A stretch of 64,000 bases of DNA from Streptomyces chromofuscus. Its GTDB lineage: Bacteria > Actinomycetota > Actinomycetes > Streptomycetales > Streptomycetaceae. The translations under genes were made by a program, and so were the position numbers. Each line of letters begins with the position of its first letter. Positions within the stretch are counted from its first letter, which is position 1. Location: the NCBI RefSeq assembly GCF_015160875.1, contig NZ_CP063374.1, positions 2,728,001 to 2,792,000 of the forward strand, written 5' to 3'. Positions 18,341 through 27,968 of this stretch are shown here, one piece after another. Below the pieces are notes generated by a model. It saw only the letters and a program-made list of their open reading frames with translations. It did no database searches and had not been told where the DNA came from.

Positions 18341-19317
18341 GGCCGGACGAGGTTCCGCAGGTCGGCGAACCGCCGTTCACCGATGCCGTTGACCTCCCGC
18401 AGTTCGTCCACGGAGCGGAAACCGCCGTGCCGGGTGCGGTAGTCGATGATGTGCTGCGCCAGCACGGGACCCACGCCGGGGAGGGTGTCGAGCTGCTCGA
18501 CGGTGGCGGTGCTGAGGGAGACAGGGGCGGTGGGCCCGGCCGCCCCGCCGGCCGGGACTCCCCCGGCGGGAGCCGGGACCGCGGCGGGCGCGGGGCCCCC
18601 GACGACCACCTGCTCCCCGTCCACCAGGAACCGGGCCCGGTTCAGACCGTCGATGTCCGTGCCCGGCCGCACTCCACCGGCCGCCTTCAACGCGTCGGCG
18701 ACCCGCGATCCGGCCGGCAGACGGTGAACACCGGGTTCGCGCACCTTCCCGCTGACGTCCACGACGATCTCGGCGACCGGCGTCCGTGCGGCGGCGCCGA
18801 TCGGAGGGGCCGCCGCGCCCGACACGGGCGGTGGCTCGGCCGCGTCGGACGCGTACGGCGCCGCCGCGCGGACCACCTCGGGTGCCCGCACGGACTGCGC
18901 CCGCCCGGCCCAGAAGTGCTGCACGGCGAACCCCGTGACGACGACGAGCAGCACGGCGAGCGCCACCACGCTCCTGCGCTCCAGGCCGCAGCGTGCCTGC
19001 AACCACAGCGGCATCCGCTCCCGCAACGCTAGCGCGGTCCGCTCACGCCGGCTCTCCGCAGCGGCGGGCACGGCCGCGGTCTGCGCCGCACCGGCGTCAT
19101 CCGGTGGGCCCGCTCCCGACTCCCGCCACTCCTCGGCGCGTTCGCCGAAGAGCACCTCCGCACGGCGCCGGAGTTCCTCCGCCGACGCGTGCCGGTGCCG
19201 GGTCCGGGTCAGGGCCGGAGGGCGGTGGTGACGGTGTGCGGTGCGGCTGTCGGAGGCAGGTCCGCGGCCCGGTCCGCTCGTCGCGGATGCTGTGCGTGTG
19301 CGTGATCGAAGTGCCAT
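18337..19317 (-). CDS. ComEA family helix-hairpin-helix protein
   Basis: A 326-residue membrane-anchored DNA-binding protein. Residues about 120-140 are a single hydrophobic segment (SVVALAVLLVVVTGFAVQ); an SLBB-like region with EIVVDVSGKVREPGVHRL follows, and the last 65 residues hold two HhH motifs (LDTLPGVGPVLAQHII and VNGIGERRFADLRN). The N-terminal 115 residues are basic and probably cytoplasmic. The ATG at 19317 gives MALRSRTRT; no clear ribosome binding site. It overlaps comEC by four bases. Confidence 0.9.
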   Translation of the reverse strand: MALRSRTRTASATSGPGRGPASDSRTAHRHHRPPALTRTRHRHASAEELRRRAEVLFGERAEEWRESGAGPPDDAGAAQTAAVPAAAESRRERTALALRERMPLWLQARCGLERRSVVALAVLLVVVTGFAVQHFWAGRAQSVRAPEVVRAAAPYASDAAEPPPVSGAAAPPIGAAARTPVAEIVVDVSGKVREPGVHRLPAGSRVADALKAAGGVRPGTDIDGLNRARFLVDGEQVVVGGPAPAAVPAPAGGVPAGGAAGPTAPVSLSTATVEQLDTLPGVGPVLAQHIIDYRTRHGGFRSVDELREVNGIGERRFADLRNLVRP

Positions 19318-19467
19318 GCGACGAGGATGCGGCGGTCCGCCGACCTCTCGATGATCTTGCTCAATTCCCGGGGACCACCGCCCGGTTGTGGATAATTCCG
19401 CCACCCACACGGGTGAACAACGAGGGACACGGCGCCGCCCACCACGGCACCCCGACGAGCCAGGCCC

Positions 19468-20313
19468 TCACCGCGCCGAGACCACGACCCCCAGCAACCC
19501 GGGCCCCGTGTGCGCGCCGATCACGGCGCCCACCTCGCTCACGTGCAGATCCGCCAGCCCCGGCACCCGCCCCCGCACCCGGTCCGCCAGCGCCGACGCC
19601 CGGTCGGCCGCGGCCAGATGGTGCACCGCGATGTCCACCTGCCCGGTGCCCGCCCGGTCGGCCACGATCTCCTCCAGCCGGGCGATCGCCCTCGAGGCCG
19701 TCCGGACCTTCTCCAGAAGTTCGATGCGGCCCCCGTCCAGCTGCAGCAGCGGCTTCACGGCGAGGGCGGACCCGAAGAACGCCTGCGCGGTGCCGATCCG
19801 GCCGCCGCGCCGCAGGTAGTCGAGGGTGTCGACGTAGAAATAGGCCGAAGTGCCGGAAGCCCGCTTCTCCGCTGCGGTGACCGCCTCGTCGGCCGTGCCG
19901 CCCGCGTGCGCCACCTCGGCCGCGGACAGCGCGCAGAAGCCCAGCGCCATCGCGATCATCCCGGTGTCCACCACCCGTACCGGCACCGGTGCTTCGCGCG
20001 CGGCGAGGAGCGCCGCGTCGAACGTGCCCGACAACTCGGCCGACAGGTGCAGGGAGACGATGGCGGTGGCGCCGGACTCGGCGACCTTGCGGTAGGTGTC
20101 GGCGAACATCTGGGGGCTGGGGCGCGAGGTGGTGACGGGACGTCGCTTCTGCAGCGCCTGGGCCAGCGAACGGGTCGAGATCTCGGTGCCCTCTTCCAGC
20201 GCCCGGTCGCCGAGGACCACGGTCAGGGGGACCGCTGTGATGCCGTGGCGCTCCATCGTCCGGGGCGGCAGGTAGGCCGTTGAATCGGTGACGATCGCGA
20301 CATGGCGGGACAT
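19468..20313 (-). CDS. DegV family fatty-acid-binding protein
   Basis: A 281-residue DegV protein, a family that binds fatty acids and can act as FakB with a fatty acid kinase. The start MSRHVAIVTDSTAYLPP is typical; TSRPSPQMFADTY and LSAELSGTFDAAL are the lipid-pocket signatures. The kinase partner is not nearby. Transcribed toward comEA with a 150-base gap, so it may have its own terminator or share the operon. Confidence 0.93.
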   Translation of the reverse strand: MSRHVAIVTDSTAYLPPRTMERHGITAVPLTVVLGDRALEEGTEISTRSLAQALQKRRPVTTSRPSPQMFADTYRKVAESGATAIVSLHLSAELSGTFDAALLAAREAPVPVRVVDTGMIAMALGFCALSAAEVAHAGGTADEAVTAAEKRASGTSAYFYVDTLDYLRRGGRIGTAQAFFGSALAVKPLLQLDGGRIELLEKVRTASRAIARLEEIVADRAGTGQVDIAVHHLAAADRASALADRVRGRVPGLADLHVSEVGAVIGAHTGPGLLGVVVSAR

Positions 20314-20519
20314 GAGCTGGAGGTTACCCGTCGTGGCGCCCGGGCGGCAGCCCGGGCCTGTCACCTGCGCCGCACATGTGCGGACGAGGCGAGCGGAAAC
20401 GCCGCACGACGACGCCCGGGCGACCGGGCGTGCGCCGCAAGCTCAGTCGTGTTCAGGTCGTCTCCAGGCCGTCCTCGAATCGTCCTCGGGTCGGCCTCGA
20501 ATCCGGTCTCGCATCGTGT

Positions 20520-21254
20520 TCAGGTCGTGCTCTCCGGCCGGGGCTTCTTCTGCCAGGGGTACGTCGGACGCGGTCCGGGCGGGGTGATGGCGGGACGCGT
20601 CGGCTCCTCGGCGGTGCGTGACTGGGGGGTGTCCGGCCAGGTCTGCTGAGTGTTCGGCGCCTCGGTGGGCGGGGCGTCGGGCCACGGCGGCGGGGTCGCG
20701 TCGGAGTCCGACGTGGTCCAGTGCCGCAGGGCCCCGGTCTCCACGTCGATCTGCGCGCTCAGCGCGTCCAGGTCGTCGTCCGCGAAACGACCGGCCCGGT
20801 CCCGGGCCGCCCAGCGCAGTGATTCCGCCGATCGCGTGATGCGCTCGGTGCGGTCCCGCAGCTCGGGCAGCCGCTCGGCGAGCGTCGCGCGGTCCGGCTC
20901 GGACTCCAGGCGCCTGAGTTCGGCGTCCAGTTCGTGCCCGTGCGCGCTGAGCCGCTGGAACAGGCCGAGCGCCTCCTTCAGCGACTCGTCCTCGGCCACG
21001 CCGGCGTGCAGCGTGTCCTGCGTGGCACGCATCGACGTGCGCAGCTTCAGCCGCAGCTGGGCGATCTCTCCGACGGGGCCGGGTTGGGCGAAGGACTTGG
21101 CGCGCAGGGTGTGGTCCTCGACCGTGCGGCGGGCCTGCGTGATCGTGCGGTCCACGCCCCGCTTGGCGGCGCCGACCACCTTGACCGTGGCGTAGGCGCC
21201 CAGCCCCAGGAAGAGCACGAAGAGCAGGGCGAACACCATGATCACTGCTTCCAC
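20520..21254 (-). CDS. membrane-anchored coiled protein of unknown function
   Basis: The GTG at 21254 is preceded by AGGAGG six bases away and gives 244 residues; an ATG five codons in is the alternative. An N-terminal hydrophobic helix (VFALLFVLFLGLGAYATV) is followed by about 140 residues of charged helix with heptad-like Leu spacing, then a Pro-rich tail (PPTEAPNTQQTWPD). The layout resembles a single-pass anchor with an extended coil. I do not recognise a family. It lies between leuS and degV on the same strand. Confidence 0.7.
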   Translation of the reverse strand: MEAVIMVFALLFVLFLGLGAYATVKVVGAAKRGVDRTITQARRTVEDHTLRAKSFAQPGPVGEIAQLRLKLRTSMRATQDTLHAGVAEDESLKEALGLFQRLSAHGHELDAELRRLESEPDRATLAERLPELRDRTERITRSAESLRWAARDRAGRFADDDLDALSAQIDVETGALRHWTTSDSDATPPPWPDAPPTEAPNTQQTWPDTPQSRTAEEPTRPAITPPGPRPTYPWQKKPRPESTT

Positions 21255-21315
21255 GACGCTCCTCCTCCGAGCCGACCGCGGCACACCCCGTGCCACTTCT
21301 CAACGGTAAACGCAA

Positions 21316-21356
21316 CGGGCAGGCCCGGAGTTCCAGAAGAACCCCGAACCTGCCCG
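21316..21356 (-). terminator. terminator after leuS
   Basis: An inverted repeat with outer arms CGGGCAGG and CCTGCCCG and an imperfectly paired inner stem, 140 bases beyond the leuS stop and just before the next gene. Confidence 0.6.
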
Positions 21357-21430
21357 TAATGCACCGGTACCCGACCCGTAGGGGACGCCCCCGAGCCAAC
21401 CCAGGTGATCCGGCCCGGCCGCCGCGCGGC

Positions 21431-21480
21431 CCGACGCCCACGCCGACGCCGACGCCCACGCCGACGCCTACGCCCGACGA
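21431..21480. repeat. hexanucleotide-like microsatellite
   Basis: About eight imperfect copies of GACGCC or CACGCC with a 6/12-base period, directly downstream of the leuS stop. No gene reads through it on a supported frame. Confidence 0.75.
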
Positions 21481-21496
21481 CGCTTGACGCCGACCC

Positions 21497-24385
21497 CTAC
21501 GCCGGAACGATGTTCACCAGCTTCGGCGCCCGCACGATCATCTTCCGGATCGCGGCCCCGTCCAGCGCCGCGACGACCTTCTCGTCCGCCAGCGCCACCT
21601 TCTCCAGTTCCTCCTCGGAGATCGACGGCGACACCTCCAGCCGCGCCTTGACCTTGCCCTTGACCTGCACCACACAGGTCACGGTCTCGTCCACGACGTA
21701 CGCCGGGTCGGCGACGGGGAAGTCCTGGTGGACGACCGACTCGGTGTGTCCCAGCCGCCGCCACAGCTCCTCGGCGATGTGCGGAGCCAGCGGCGCGACC
21801 ATCAGGACCAGCGCCTCGGCGACCGGCCGCGGCACCGGGCCGCCCGCCTTGGTCAGGTGGTTGTTCAGCTCGGTGACCTTGGCGATCGCGGTGTTGAACC
21901 GCATGCCCTCCAGGTCCCCGCGCACCCCGTCGATCGCCTTGTGCAGCGCGCGCAGCGTCTCCTCGTCGATGTCGGCGGGGTCCGCGTCCACCACCGTGAC
22001 CTCACCGGTGGCCTCGTCGACGATGTTGCGCCACAGCCGCTGCAGCAACCGGAACTGGCCCACCACCGCGCGCGTGTCCCACGGCCGGGACACGTCCAGC
22101 GGACCCATGGCCATCTCGTAGAGCCGCAGCGTGTCCGCCCCGTACTCGGCGCAGATCTCGTCCGGAGTGACCGCGTTCTTCAGGGACTTGCCCATCTTGC
22201 CCAGCAGCCGGGTGACCTGTTCGCCCTCGTAGTAGTACGCGCCGTCGCGCTCCTCCACCTCGGCGGCCGGCACCGCGATGCCGCGGCTGTCCCGGTAGAC
22301 GTAGGCCTGGATCATGCCCTGGTTGAACAGCCGGTGGAACGGCTCGGCGGACGACACGTGCCCCAGGTCGTACAGCACCTTGGACCAGAAGCGCGCGTAC
22401 AGCAGGTGCAGCACGGCGTGTTCGGCGCCGCCCACGTACAGGTCGACGCCGCCGTGCGGCTGGCCCTCGCGCGGCCCCATCCAGTACCGCTCGATCTCCG
22501 GGTCGACCAGCGCCTCGTCGTTGTGCGGGTCCAGGTAGCGCAGCTCGTACCAGCAGGAACCGGCCCAGTTGGGCATGGTGTTGGTCTCACGGCGGTACTT
22601 CTTCGGGCCGTCGCCCAGGTCCAGCGTGACGTTGACCCAGTCCTCGTTGCGCGACAGCGGCGTCTCGGGCTGGGTGTCGGCGTCGTCCGGGTCGAAGGTG
22701 CGCGGCGAGTAGTCCTCGACCTCCGGCAGTTCCAGCGGCAGCATCGACTCGGGCAGGGCGTGGGCGATGCCCTCCTCGTCGTACACGATCGGGAACGGCT
22801 CGCCCCAGTACCGCTGCCGGCTGAACAGCCAGTCGCGCAGCCGGAAGTTGACGGTGCCCTCGCCGATGCCCTTGCGCTCCAGCCACTCGGTGATGCGCGC
22901 CTTGGCCTCGGCGACCCCCAGGCCGTCCAGGGAGACGTCCTCGCCGGACGAGTTGACGATCTTCGCGTCGTACGAGGCGAAGGCGTCGTCCCACGTCGAG
23001 GGGTCGGTCCCCCGGTCGTCGGACGGCTCGACGACGCACCGCATCGGCAGCTCGAAGGCGCGGGCGAAGGCGAAGTCGCGGCTGTCGTGCGCCGGGACCG
23101 CCATGATCGCGCCGGTGCCGTAGCCCATCAGGACGTAGTCGGCGATGAAGACGGGGACTCGCTCGCCGTTGACCGGGTTGGTGGCGTACGCACCCGTGAA
23201 GACACCGGTCTTGTCCTTGGCCTCGGCCTGCCGCTCGACGTCGGACTTGGCGGCGGCCTGCGCACGGTATGCGGCGACGGCGTCGGCCGGCGTGCGGTGG
23301 CCGCCGGTCCACATCTGGTGGGTGCCCTCGGGCCACTGGGCCGGGGTGAACTTCTCCACCAGCGGGTGCTCGGGCGCCAGCACCATGTAGGTCGCGCCGA
23401 ACAGGGTGTCCTGGCGGGTGGTGAAGACGGTGATGTGCTCGCCGTCGATCGGGAAGTCGACGCGGGCGCCCTCGGAGCGGCCGATCCAGTTGCGCTGCTG
23501 CAGCTTGATGGCCTCGGGCCAGTCCAGCGCCTCCAGGTCGTCCAGCAGCCGGTCCGCGTAGGCGGTGATCCGCATGTTCCACTGGCGCAGCTTGGCCTTG
23601 AAGACGGGGAAGTTGCCGCGTTCGGAGCGGCCGTCGGCGGTGACCTCCTCGTTGGCCAGGACGGTGCCCAGGCCGGGGCACCAGTTGACCGGCGCGTCGG
23701 AGGCGTAGGCCAGGCGGTACTCGCCCAGGACGTCGGCGCGCTCGGCGGCGCTCAGCTCGCTCCACGAGCGCCCGCCGGGCACCGCACGCTCACCGCTGTC
23801 GAACTGGGCGACCAGGTCGGCGATCGGGCGGGCCTTGCGCGCCTCGTCGTCGTACCAGGAGTTGAAGATCTGCAGGAAGATCCACTGGGTCCACTTGTAG
23901 TAGTCCGGGTCGATCGTGGCGAACGACCGGCGCTTGTCGTGGCCCAGGCCCAGCCGGCGCAGCTGGGCCTTCATGTTCTCCATGTTGGCCTCGGTGGACA
24001 CGCGCGGGTGCGTGCCGGTCTGCACGGCGTACTGCTCGGCGGGCAGCCCGAAGGCGTCGAAACCCAGGGTGTGCAGGACGTTGTGCCCGGTCATGCGCTG
24101 GAAGCGGGCGAAGACGTCGGTGGCGATGTAGCCCAGCGGGTGGCCGACGTGCAGGCCCGCACCCGAGGGGTACGGGAACATGTCCATGATGAACTTCTTG
24201 GGGCGGGCCACGACCGCCGGGTCGCCCGCCAGGTCGCCCTTGGGGTTCGGCGCCGCGTAGGTGCCCTCGGCGTCCCAGAAGTCCTGCCAGCGTGCCTCGA
24301 TCTCGGCTGCCATGGCGGCGGTGTAGCGGTGCGGCGCGGCATCCACCGACAGGCCAGTGGCGGCTGCGGGGTTCGTCTCGCTCAT
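21497..24385 (-). CDS. leuS: leucyl-tRNA synthetase
   Basis: Class I aminoacyl-tRNA synthetase (962 residues) charging tRNA-Leu. The HIGH motif appears as HVGHPLGY after FPYPSGAGL, the editing (CP1) domain occupies the middle, and the KMSKS loop is [10 protein letters not shown]. The ATG at 24385 gives [11 protein letters not shown]. Longer in-frame readings run through the leader region and were rejected. The 5' leader holds a short Leu-rich reading frame and a T-tailed hairpin, which suggests attenuation by the charging level of tRNA-Leu. Confidence 0.97.
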   Translation of the reverse strand: MSETNPAAATGLSVDAAPHRYTAAMAAEIEARWQDFWDAEGTYAAPNPKGDLAGDPAVVARPKKFIMDMFPYPSGAGLHVGHPLGYIATDVFARFQRMTGHNVLHTLGFDAFGLPAEQYAVQTGTHPRVSTEANMENMKAQLRRLGLGHDKRRSFATIDPDYYKWTQWIFLQIFNSWYDDEARKARPIADLVAQFDSGERAVPGGRSWSELSAAERADVLGEYRLAYASDAPVNWCPGLGTVLANEEVTADGRSERGNFPVFKAKLRQWNMRITAYADRLLDDLEALDWPEAIKLQQRNWIGRSEGARVDFPIDGEHITVFTTRQDTLFGATYMVLAPEHPLVEKFTPAQWPEGTHQMWTGGHRTPADAVAAYRAQAAAKSDVERQAEAKDKTGVFTGAYATNPVNGERVPVFIADYVLMGYGTGAIMAVPAHDSRDFAFARAFELPMRCVVEPSDDRGTDPSTWDDAFASYDAKIVNSSGEDVSLDGLGVAEAKARITEWLERKGIGEGTVNFRLRDWLFSRQRYWGEPFPIVYDEEGIAHALPESMLPLELPEVEDYSPRTFDPDDADTQPETPLSRNEDWVNVTLDLGDGPKKYRRETNTMPNWAGSCWYELRYLDPHNDEALVDPEIERYWMGPREGQPHGGVDLYVGGAEHAVLHLLYARFWSKVLYDLGHVSSAEPFHRLFNQGMIQAYVYRDSRGIAVPAAEVEERDGAYYYEGEQVTRLLGKMGKSLKNAVTPDEICAEYGADTLRLYEMAMGPLDVSRPWDTRAVVGQFRLLQRLWRNIVDEATGEVTVVDADPADIDEETLRALHKAIDGVRGDLEGMRFNTAIAKVTELNNHLTKAGGPVPRPVAEALVLMVAPLAPHIAEELWRRLGHTESVVHQDFPVADPAYVVDETVTCVVQVKGKVKARLEVSPSISEEELEKVALADEKVVAALDGAAIRKMIVRAPKLVNIVPA

Positions 24386-24440
24386 GATCCTCAAAGCTCC
24401 ATCGATCGTCTCTGCCAGCGGCTGTGGTTCCTCGGAAACG

Positions 24441-24465
24441 AAAAATCCCCTCGCACAGGAGGGGA
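24441..24465 (-). promoter_or_regulatory. leader terminator/attenuator of leuS
   Basis: On the minus strand TCCCCTC-N6-GAGGGGA is followed by five T residues: an intrinsic terminator 56 bases before the leuS ATG and about 48 bases after the leader peptide stop. An upstream pair CCGGCCAC / GTGGCCGG between the peptide and the hairpin could supply the alternative structure. A run of five T is rare in this genome, which supports function. Confidence 0.75.
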
Positions 24466-24512
24466 CGCCGCGCCGACTCCGGCCACTCGACTCACCCGGT
24501 GGCCGGGACTGA

Positions 24513-24551
24513 TCAGCGCGGCCCGCTAAGCAGAAGGCGTACGGCACGCAT
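24513..24551 (-). CDS. leucine-rich leader peptide of leuS
   Basis: A 12-codon frame encoding [12 protein letters not shown]. The three adjacent Leu codons are CTT, CTG, CTT, and CTT is uncommon at this GC content. TACCCT lies exactly six bases before the ATG, so the peptide may be translated from a leaderless transcript. Stalling at the Leu codons would change folding of the following RNA and spare the downstream terminator. The role is inferred from arrangement only. Confidence 0.7.
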   Translation of the reverse strand: MRAVRLLLSGPR

Positions 24552-24759
24552 GGCGTCAGGGTACCGCAGCCGCCGACCGGGCCGCGACGGACTTGAACAA
24601 GGGTCAAGAGTTACTCGGCGTAACGGCCCCTAAGGGGCATCACGACAAGCGCACTGTCGTTTGATAACGACGCAATAACTCAAACGTCCTACCCATCGGT
24701 ATGGGGCGACTTAGAGTGCGGCGCGGGACCGCTTTCCCGAACCGCTCGGAGTTGCCCCC

Positions 24760-26058
24760 ATGAACCCTCGTCGCAGTACCAGCTCGTTCCCCCAGCCGGG
24801 CCGATCGGCCTATGGGGTCGCGACGGCTGTCGCCCTTGTGCTCATACCCGTGGCCGTGCTGGTCGGAGGTGACCAGTTCCGCGACTTCCTGGACTTCGGC
24901 GCCGGCGTCCTGTCCCTCGTCACCCTCTCCGGCTCGGTGCTGTGGGGCTTGTTCGCCCAGGACCGGGTCTTCCTCAACGCGCGTCAGCGGCTCGTCGGGC
25001 AGGCGGTGCACCGGACGCTGGCGGTCGCCTCGATCGCGTTCCTGCTGCTGCACGTCACCACGAAGCTCGTGCTCGACCACGTCGGCTTCCTGGCCGTGAT
25101 CATCCCCTTCTCGCTCGGCGTGACCGGCAGCGCGGGACTGATCGGTCTCGGCTCGGCGGCCGGGCTGCTGATGATCTTCGTGGGACTCACCGGCGCCCTG
25201 CGCGGCGCCTTCGCCTCCCCGGCGCCGGTCGCCGCCCGCTGGCGGTCGATGCACACGCTGGCCTATCCGGCCTGGTGCGGAGCGCTGGTCCACGGTCTGT
25301 TCGCGGGCCGCGAGGCGAAGCCCGTCTTCGTGTTCCTGTACGGCCTGTCCCTGGTCGCGGTGATGGGCGCCCTCGCCCTGCGCGCGGCGCCCCGCCAGGT
25401 CAAACGCCGGATCGCCGACCGGGTCGCCGCGCTCGTCGGCACCGAGCAGCAGCCGGGCCGCGAGGACCTGGACGCGAGCCGCGCCCGGGTGCCCGGCGAG
25501 TCCGCGCTGCCGGGGTACGAGACGGCGCCGGCGGGCTACGAGAGGCGGCGCGCGGCGACGGTCTCCACGCCCCCCTCGTACCACCTGTCCGAGGACTCCG
25601 CACGCGCCTCCGCCGCGGAGACCACCGGCGGTTTCGCCGCCGCGTACCGTGCCGTCGGCCGCTCCCCGCGCCCCCAGCAGTCGTTCGCCGACCGGACCGC
25701 GCGCATGGACGTGCCGGACTTCCAGCCCACGGAGGCCCTCCCGCGCGTCGAGGGGCCGTCCGGCTCCTGGCCGATCCCGTCCCCGCCCCCGGTCGGCGAG
25801 GCGCCCCCGTCGGCGTACGACCCGCTCCAGGACACGGGATACAACATGCCGGCCTATGGCAATCCGGGCGCGTCCGGCTATGGATCGAGTGATGTGTACG
25901 ACACCGGTGAGATGAACGCAGCCTTCGGCACGTACTACCCGGACGACACGTACAACAACAGCGGTCCCGCCACTGAATCACTGCCCGGTGCGTCCTACGA
26001 CTTCGGCGCACCGGGTTCGGGCGAACCTTGGAACACGCCTTCCGGAGGCAATAGGTGA
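24760..26058 (+). CDS. cytochrome b / ferric-reductase-like membrane protein
   Basis: A 432-residue protein with about six hydrophobic segments in residues 18-205 and a long hydrophilic C-terminal half rich in Tyr, Pro, Ser and Gly. Histidines lie within or next to helices (QAVHRTL, LLLHVTTK, RSMHTLAY, GALVHGLF) in the spacing expected for two b hemes, as in ferric reductase-like transmembrane domains. GGAG precedes the ATG by eight bases. The stop overlaps the GTG of the NuoF-like gene, so the two probably form one electron-transfer unit. The heme assignment is inference. Confidence 0.75.
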   Translation: MNPRRSTSSFPQPGRSAYGVATAVALVLIPVAVLVGGDQFRDFLDFGAGVLSLVTLSGSVLWGLFAQDRVFLNARQRLVGQAVHRTLAVASIAFLLLHVTTKLVLDHVGFLAVIIPFSLGVTGSAGLIGLGSAAGLLMIFVGLTGALRGAFASPAPVAARWRSMHTLAYPAWCGALVHGLFAGREAKPVFVFLYGLSLVAVMGALALRAAPRQVKRRIADRVAALVGTEQQPGREDLDASRARVPGESALPGYETAPAGYERRRAATVSTPPSYHLSEDSARASAAETTGGFAAAYRAVGRSPRPQQSFADRTARMDVPDFQPTEALPRVEGPSGSWPIPSPPPVGEAPPSAYDPLQDTGYNMPAYGNPGASGYGSSDVYDTGEMNAAFGTYYPDDTYNNSGPATESLPGASYDFGAPGSGEPWNTPSGGNR

Positions 26059-27662
26059 ACGAGGCCCTGCCCGACGTCCCAGAAGTCCGCGTGGTCGGTC
26101 TTCCTCAGCTCACGTCGGGCTTCGACCTTGTCGAACGACTCGATCTGCCCATGCACCTGAAGGTGCACGGGCCGCTAGAACCGATGGGCGGCGAGCAGCT
26201 CGCGCAGCTCGCCGAACGCATCAACCTCAGGGGCCGCGGCGGCGCGGGGTTCCCCTTCCACAAGAAGCTGCGCTCGGTCGCCGAATCGGCGATCAAGCGC
26301 GGCATCCGGCCGGTCGTCGTCGTCAACGGCAGCGAGGACGAACCGGCCTGCCGCAAGGACACGGTGCTGATCAACCGCGCTCCGCACCTGATCCTGGACG
26401 GCGCCCTGCTGTGCGCGGAGGCGCTGGGTGCCCGCACGCTCGTGGTGGGGGTCACCCGCGAGTCCACGCAGCGCTCCATGGAGGCCGCGCTCGCCGAACG
26501 CGGCCTCAGCAACGGACGCCGCTCCGCCCTGCGTGCCCGCGTGCAGCGCAACCCGGTCCGCATGGTCACCGGCGCCGCCGCGTCGCTGGTCCGCTCGATC
26601 GACGGCGGCCCGGCGATCCCGTCCGGCCGCAAGATCAGCGCCTCGCAGAGCGGCGTCGGCGGCGCGCCCACCCTGCTGTCCAACGCCGAGACGTTCGCCC
26701 AGCTGGCCATCGCCGCCCGCATCGGCCCGGAGCGCTACGGCAACACCGGCCTGTACGACGAGCCGGGCACCGTCATGCTGACGGTCTCCGGCGCCGTCGC
26801 CCGCCCCATGGTCATCGAGGTGCCCACGGGCGTGCCCCTGCGGTACGTCCTGCAGCTGGCCGGCGCCCCGCCCGTCCCGCAGGGCGTGCTGACCGGCGGT
26901 TACCACGGCAAGTGGATCGACGCGGCGACGGTCGACGAGGCCATCGTCTCGCGCAACTCGCTGGACGCGGTGGGCGGTTCGCTGGGCGCCGGCGCGATCC
27001 TGCCGATCAGCCAGGAGACCTGCCCGCTGGGCGAGTCGCTGCGGGTCGCGCAGTGGCTGGCGGAAGAGAGCGCGGGCCAGTGCGGTCCCTGCTACCTCGG
27101 CCTGCCGGCCGCCGCGCGCGGCCTGGAGGACATTCTCAACGGCGGCGGTCCGGCCGCCCTGGAGGCCCTCAAGCAGGTCGCCAAGAACGTCAAGCGGCGC
27201 GGCGCGTGCTCGCACCCCGACGGCTCCGCGATGTTCCTGGAGTCGACCGTCAAGGCCTTCACGGACGACCTGGCCGCCCACGTCCTCGGCAACGGCTGCG
27301 GACGTCCCGTGGAGGGCGTGCTGCCGCTCTTCGAGGGCGGCAGGGCCCCGACGGGCATCCCCGGCGGCGCGGCCGAGGACAACGGCCCCAGCCGCCAGAA
27401 GATCTACGTCGACTGGACGCTGTGCCGGGGCCACGGCCTGTGCGCCGACATCCTCCCGGAGGTCTTCGAGCTCGGCGCCGACGGCTTCCCGACCGTCGCC
27501 CAGGCCCAGGTGCCGCGCTACGCGGAGGCCAAGGCGCTGCGCGCGGTCCGCCGCTGTCCGGCGCTCGCCCTGCGCATCGAGGAGCAGGCGGAGCGGGCGC
27601 CGTCCCGCAGCAACCTCCCGGTCCTCTCGCAGAGCCGCGGCCGCCGCGCCCTCGGCCGCTGA
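26055..27662 (+). CDS. NuoF-like flavoprotein with C-terminal ferredoxin domain
   Basis: A 535-residue relative of the complex I NADH-binding subunit. LRGRGGAGFPFHKK is the NADH/FMN signature, VVNGSEDEPACRKD the FMN-site region, and SAGQCGPCYLG with a later Cys (ACSHPDG) the 4Fe-4S site. Residues about 450-515 add a small ferredoxin domain with CRGHGLC and RRCPALAL, the pattern of 3Fe-4S ferredoxins. It starts at GTG inside the stop of the membrane gene. No other complex I subunits are nearby, so it is likely a dedicated dehydrogenase feeding the membrane partner. Confidence 0.85.
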   Translation: MNEALPDVPEVRVVGLPQLTSGFDLVERLDLPMHLKVHGPLEPMGGEQLAQLAERINLRGRGGAGFPFHKKLRSVAESAIKRGIRPVVVVNGSEDEPACRKDTVLINRAPHLILDGALLCAEALGARTLVVGVTRESTQRSMEAALAERGLSNGRRSALRARVQRNPVRMVTGAAASLVRSIDGGPAIPSGRKISASQSGVGGAPTLLSNAETFAQLAIAARIGPERYGNTGLYDEPGTVMLTVSGAVARPMVIEVPTGVPLRYVLQLAGAPPVPQGVLTGGYHGKWIDAATVDEAIVSRNSLDAVGGSLGAGAILPISQETCPLGESLRVAQWLAEESAGQCGPCYLGLPAAARGLEDILNGGGPAALEALKQVAKNVKRRGACSHPDGSAMFLESTVKAFTDDLAAHVLGNGCGRPVEGVLPLFEGGRAPTGIPGGAAEDNGPSRQKIYVDWTLCRGHGLCADILPEVFELGADGFPTVAQAQVPRYAEAKALRAVRRCPALALRIEEQAERAPSRSNLPVLSQSRGRRALGR

Positions 27663-27674
27663 CCGGACGCACCA

Positions 27675-27700
27675 AGGGCCGCCCGACCTCGGGCGGCCCT
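27675..27700 (+). terminator. terminator after the NuoF-like gene
   Basis: An 11-bp perfect stem AGGGCCGCCCG / CGGGCGGCCCT with a four-base loop, 12 bases after the stop codon. Confidence 0.85.
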
Positions 27701-27745
27701 CGTCGTCAACGGCCCCAGGACGTCAACAGCCCTGGAAACAGAAGA

Positions 27746-27776
27746 ATCCCGCCGGATCGAATCGACCCGGCGGGAT
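27746..27776 (-). terminator. terminator after first tRNA-Ala
   Basis: A 10-bp stem ATCCCGCCGG / CCGGCGGGAT with an 11-base loop, eight bases beyond the 3' end of the tRNA and followed by TCTTC on the minus strand. Confidence 0.75.
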
Positions 27777-27783
27777 CTGCTTG

Positions 27784-27856
27784 TGGAGCTAAGGAGAATT
27801 GAACTCCTGACCTCCTGCATGCCATGCAGGCGCTCTACCAACTGAGCTATAGCCCC
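27784..27856 (-). tRNA. tRNA-Ala (anticodon GGC)
   Basis: A 73-base cloverleaf starting GGGGCTATAGCTCAG. The anticodon arm is CCTGC-ATGGCAT-GCAGG, giving anticodon GGC for GCC, the main Ala codon here; the T arm is AGGAG-TTCAATT-CTCCT. CCA is not encoded. An identical gene lies at 29754-29826. Confidence 0.98.
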
Positions 27857-27968
27857 TTGCGGTGTTCCGTCGGTTTCCCCGGCGGCGACGCCAACATTAC
27901 ACGGTGGACGGGGTGCTCCACCAAATCGTTTCCCTTCCGCGCCGATACGACCGATATGGTCGGCCCTC

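Noticed and set aside
24386..24607. T-box riboswitch or N-terminal extension of leuS
   Set aside because: No T-box-like specifier structure is seen; the extension would translate the terminator and leader, and conserved LeuRS sequence begins at 24385.
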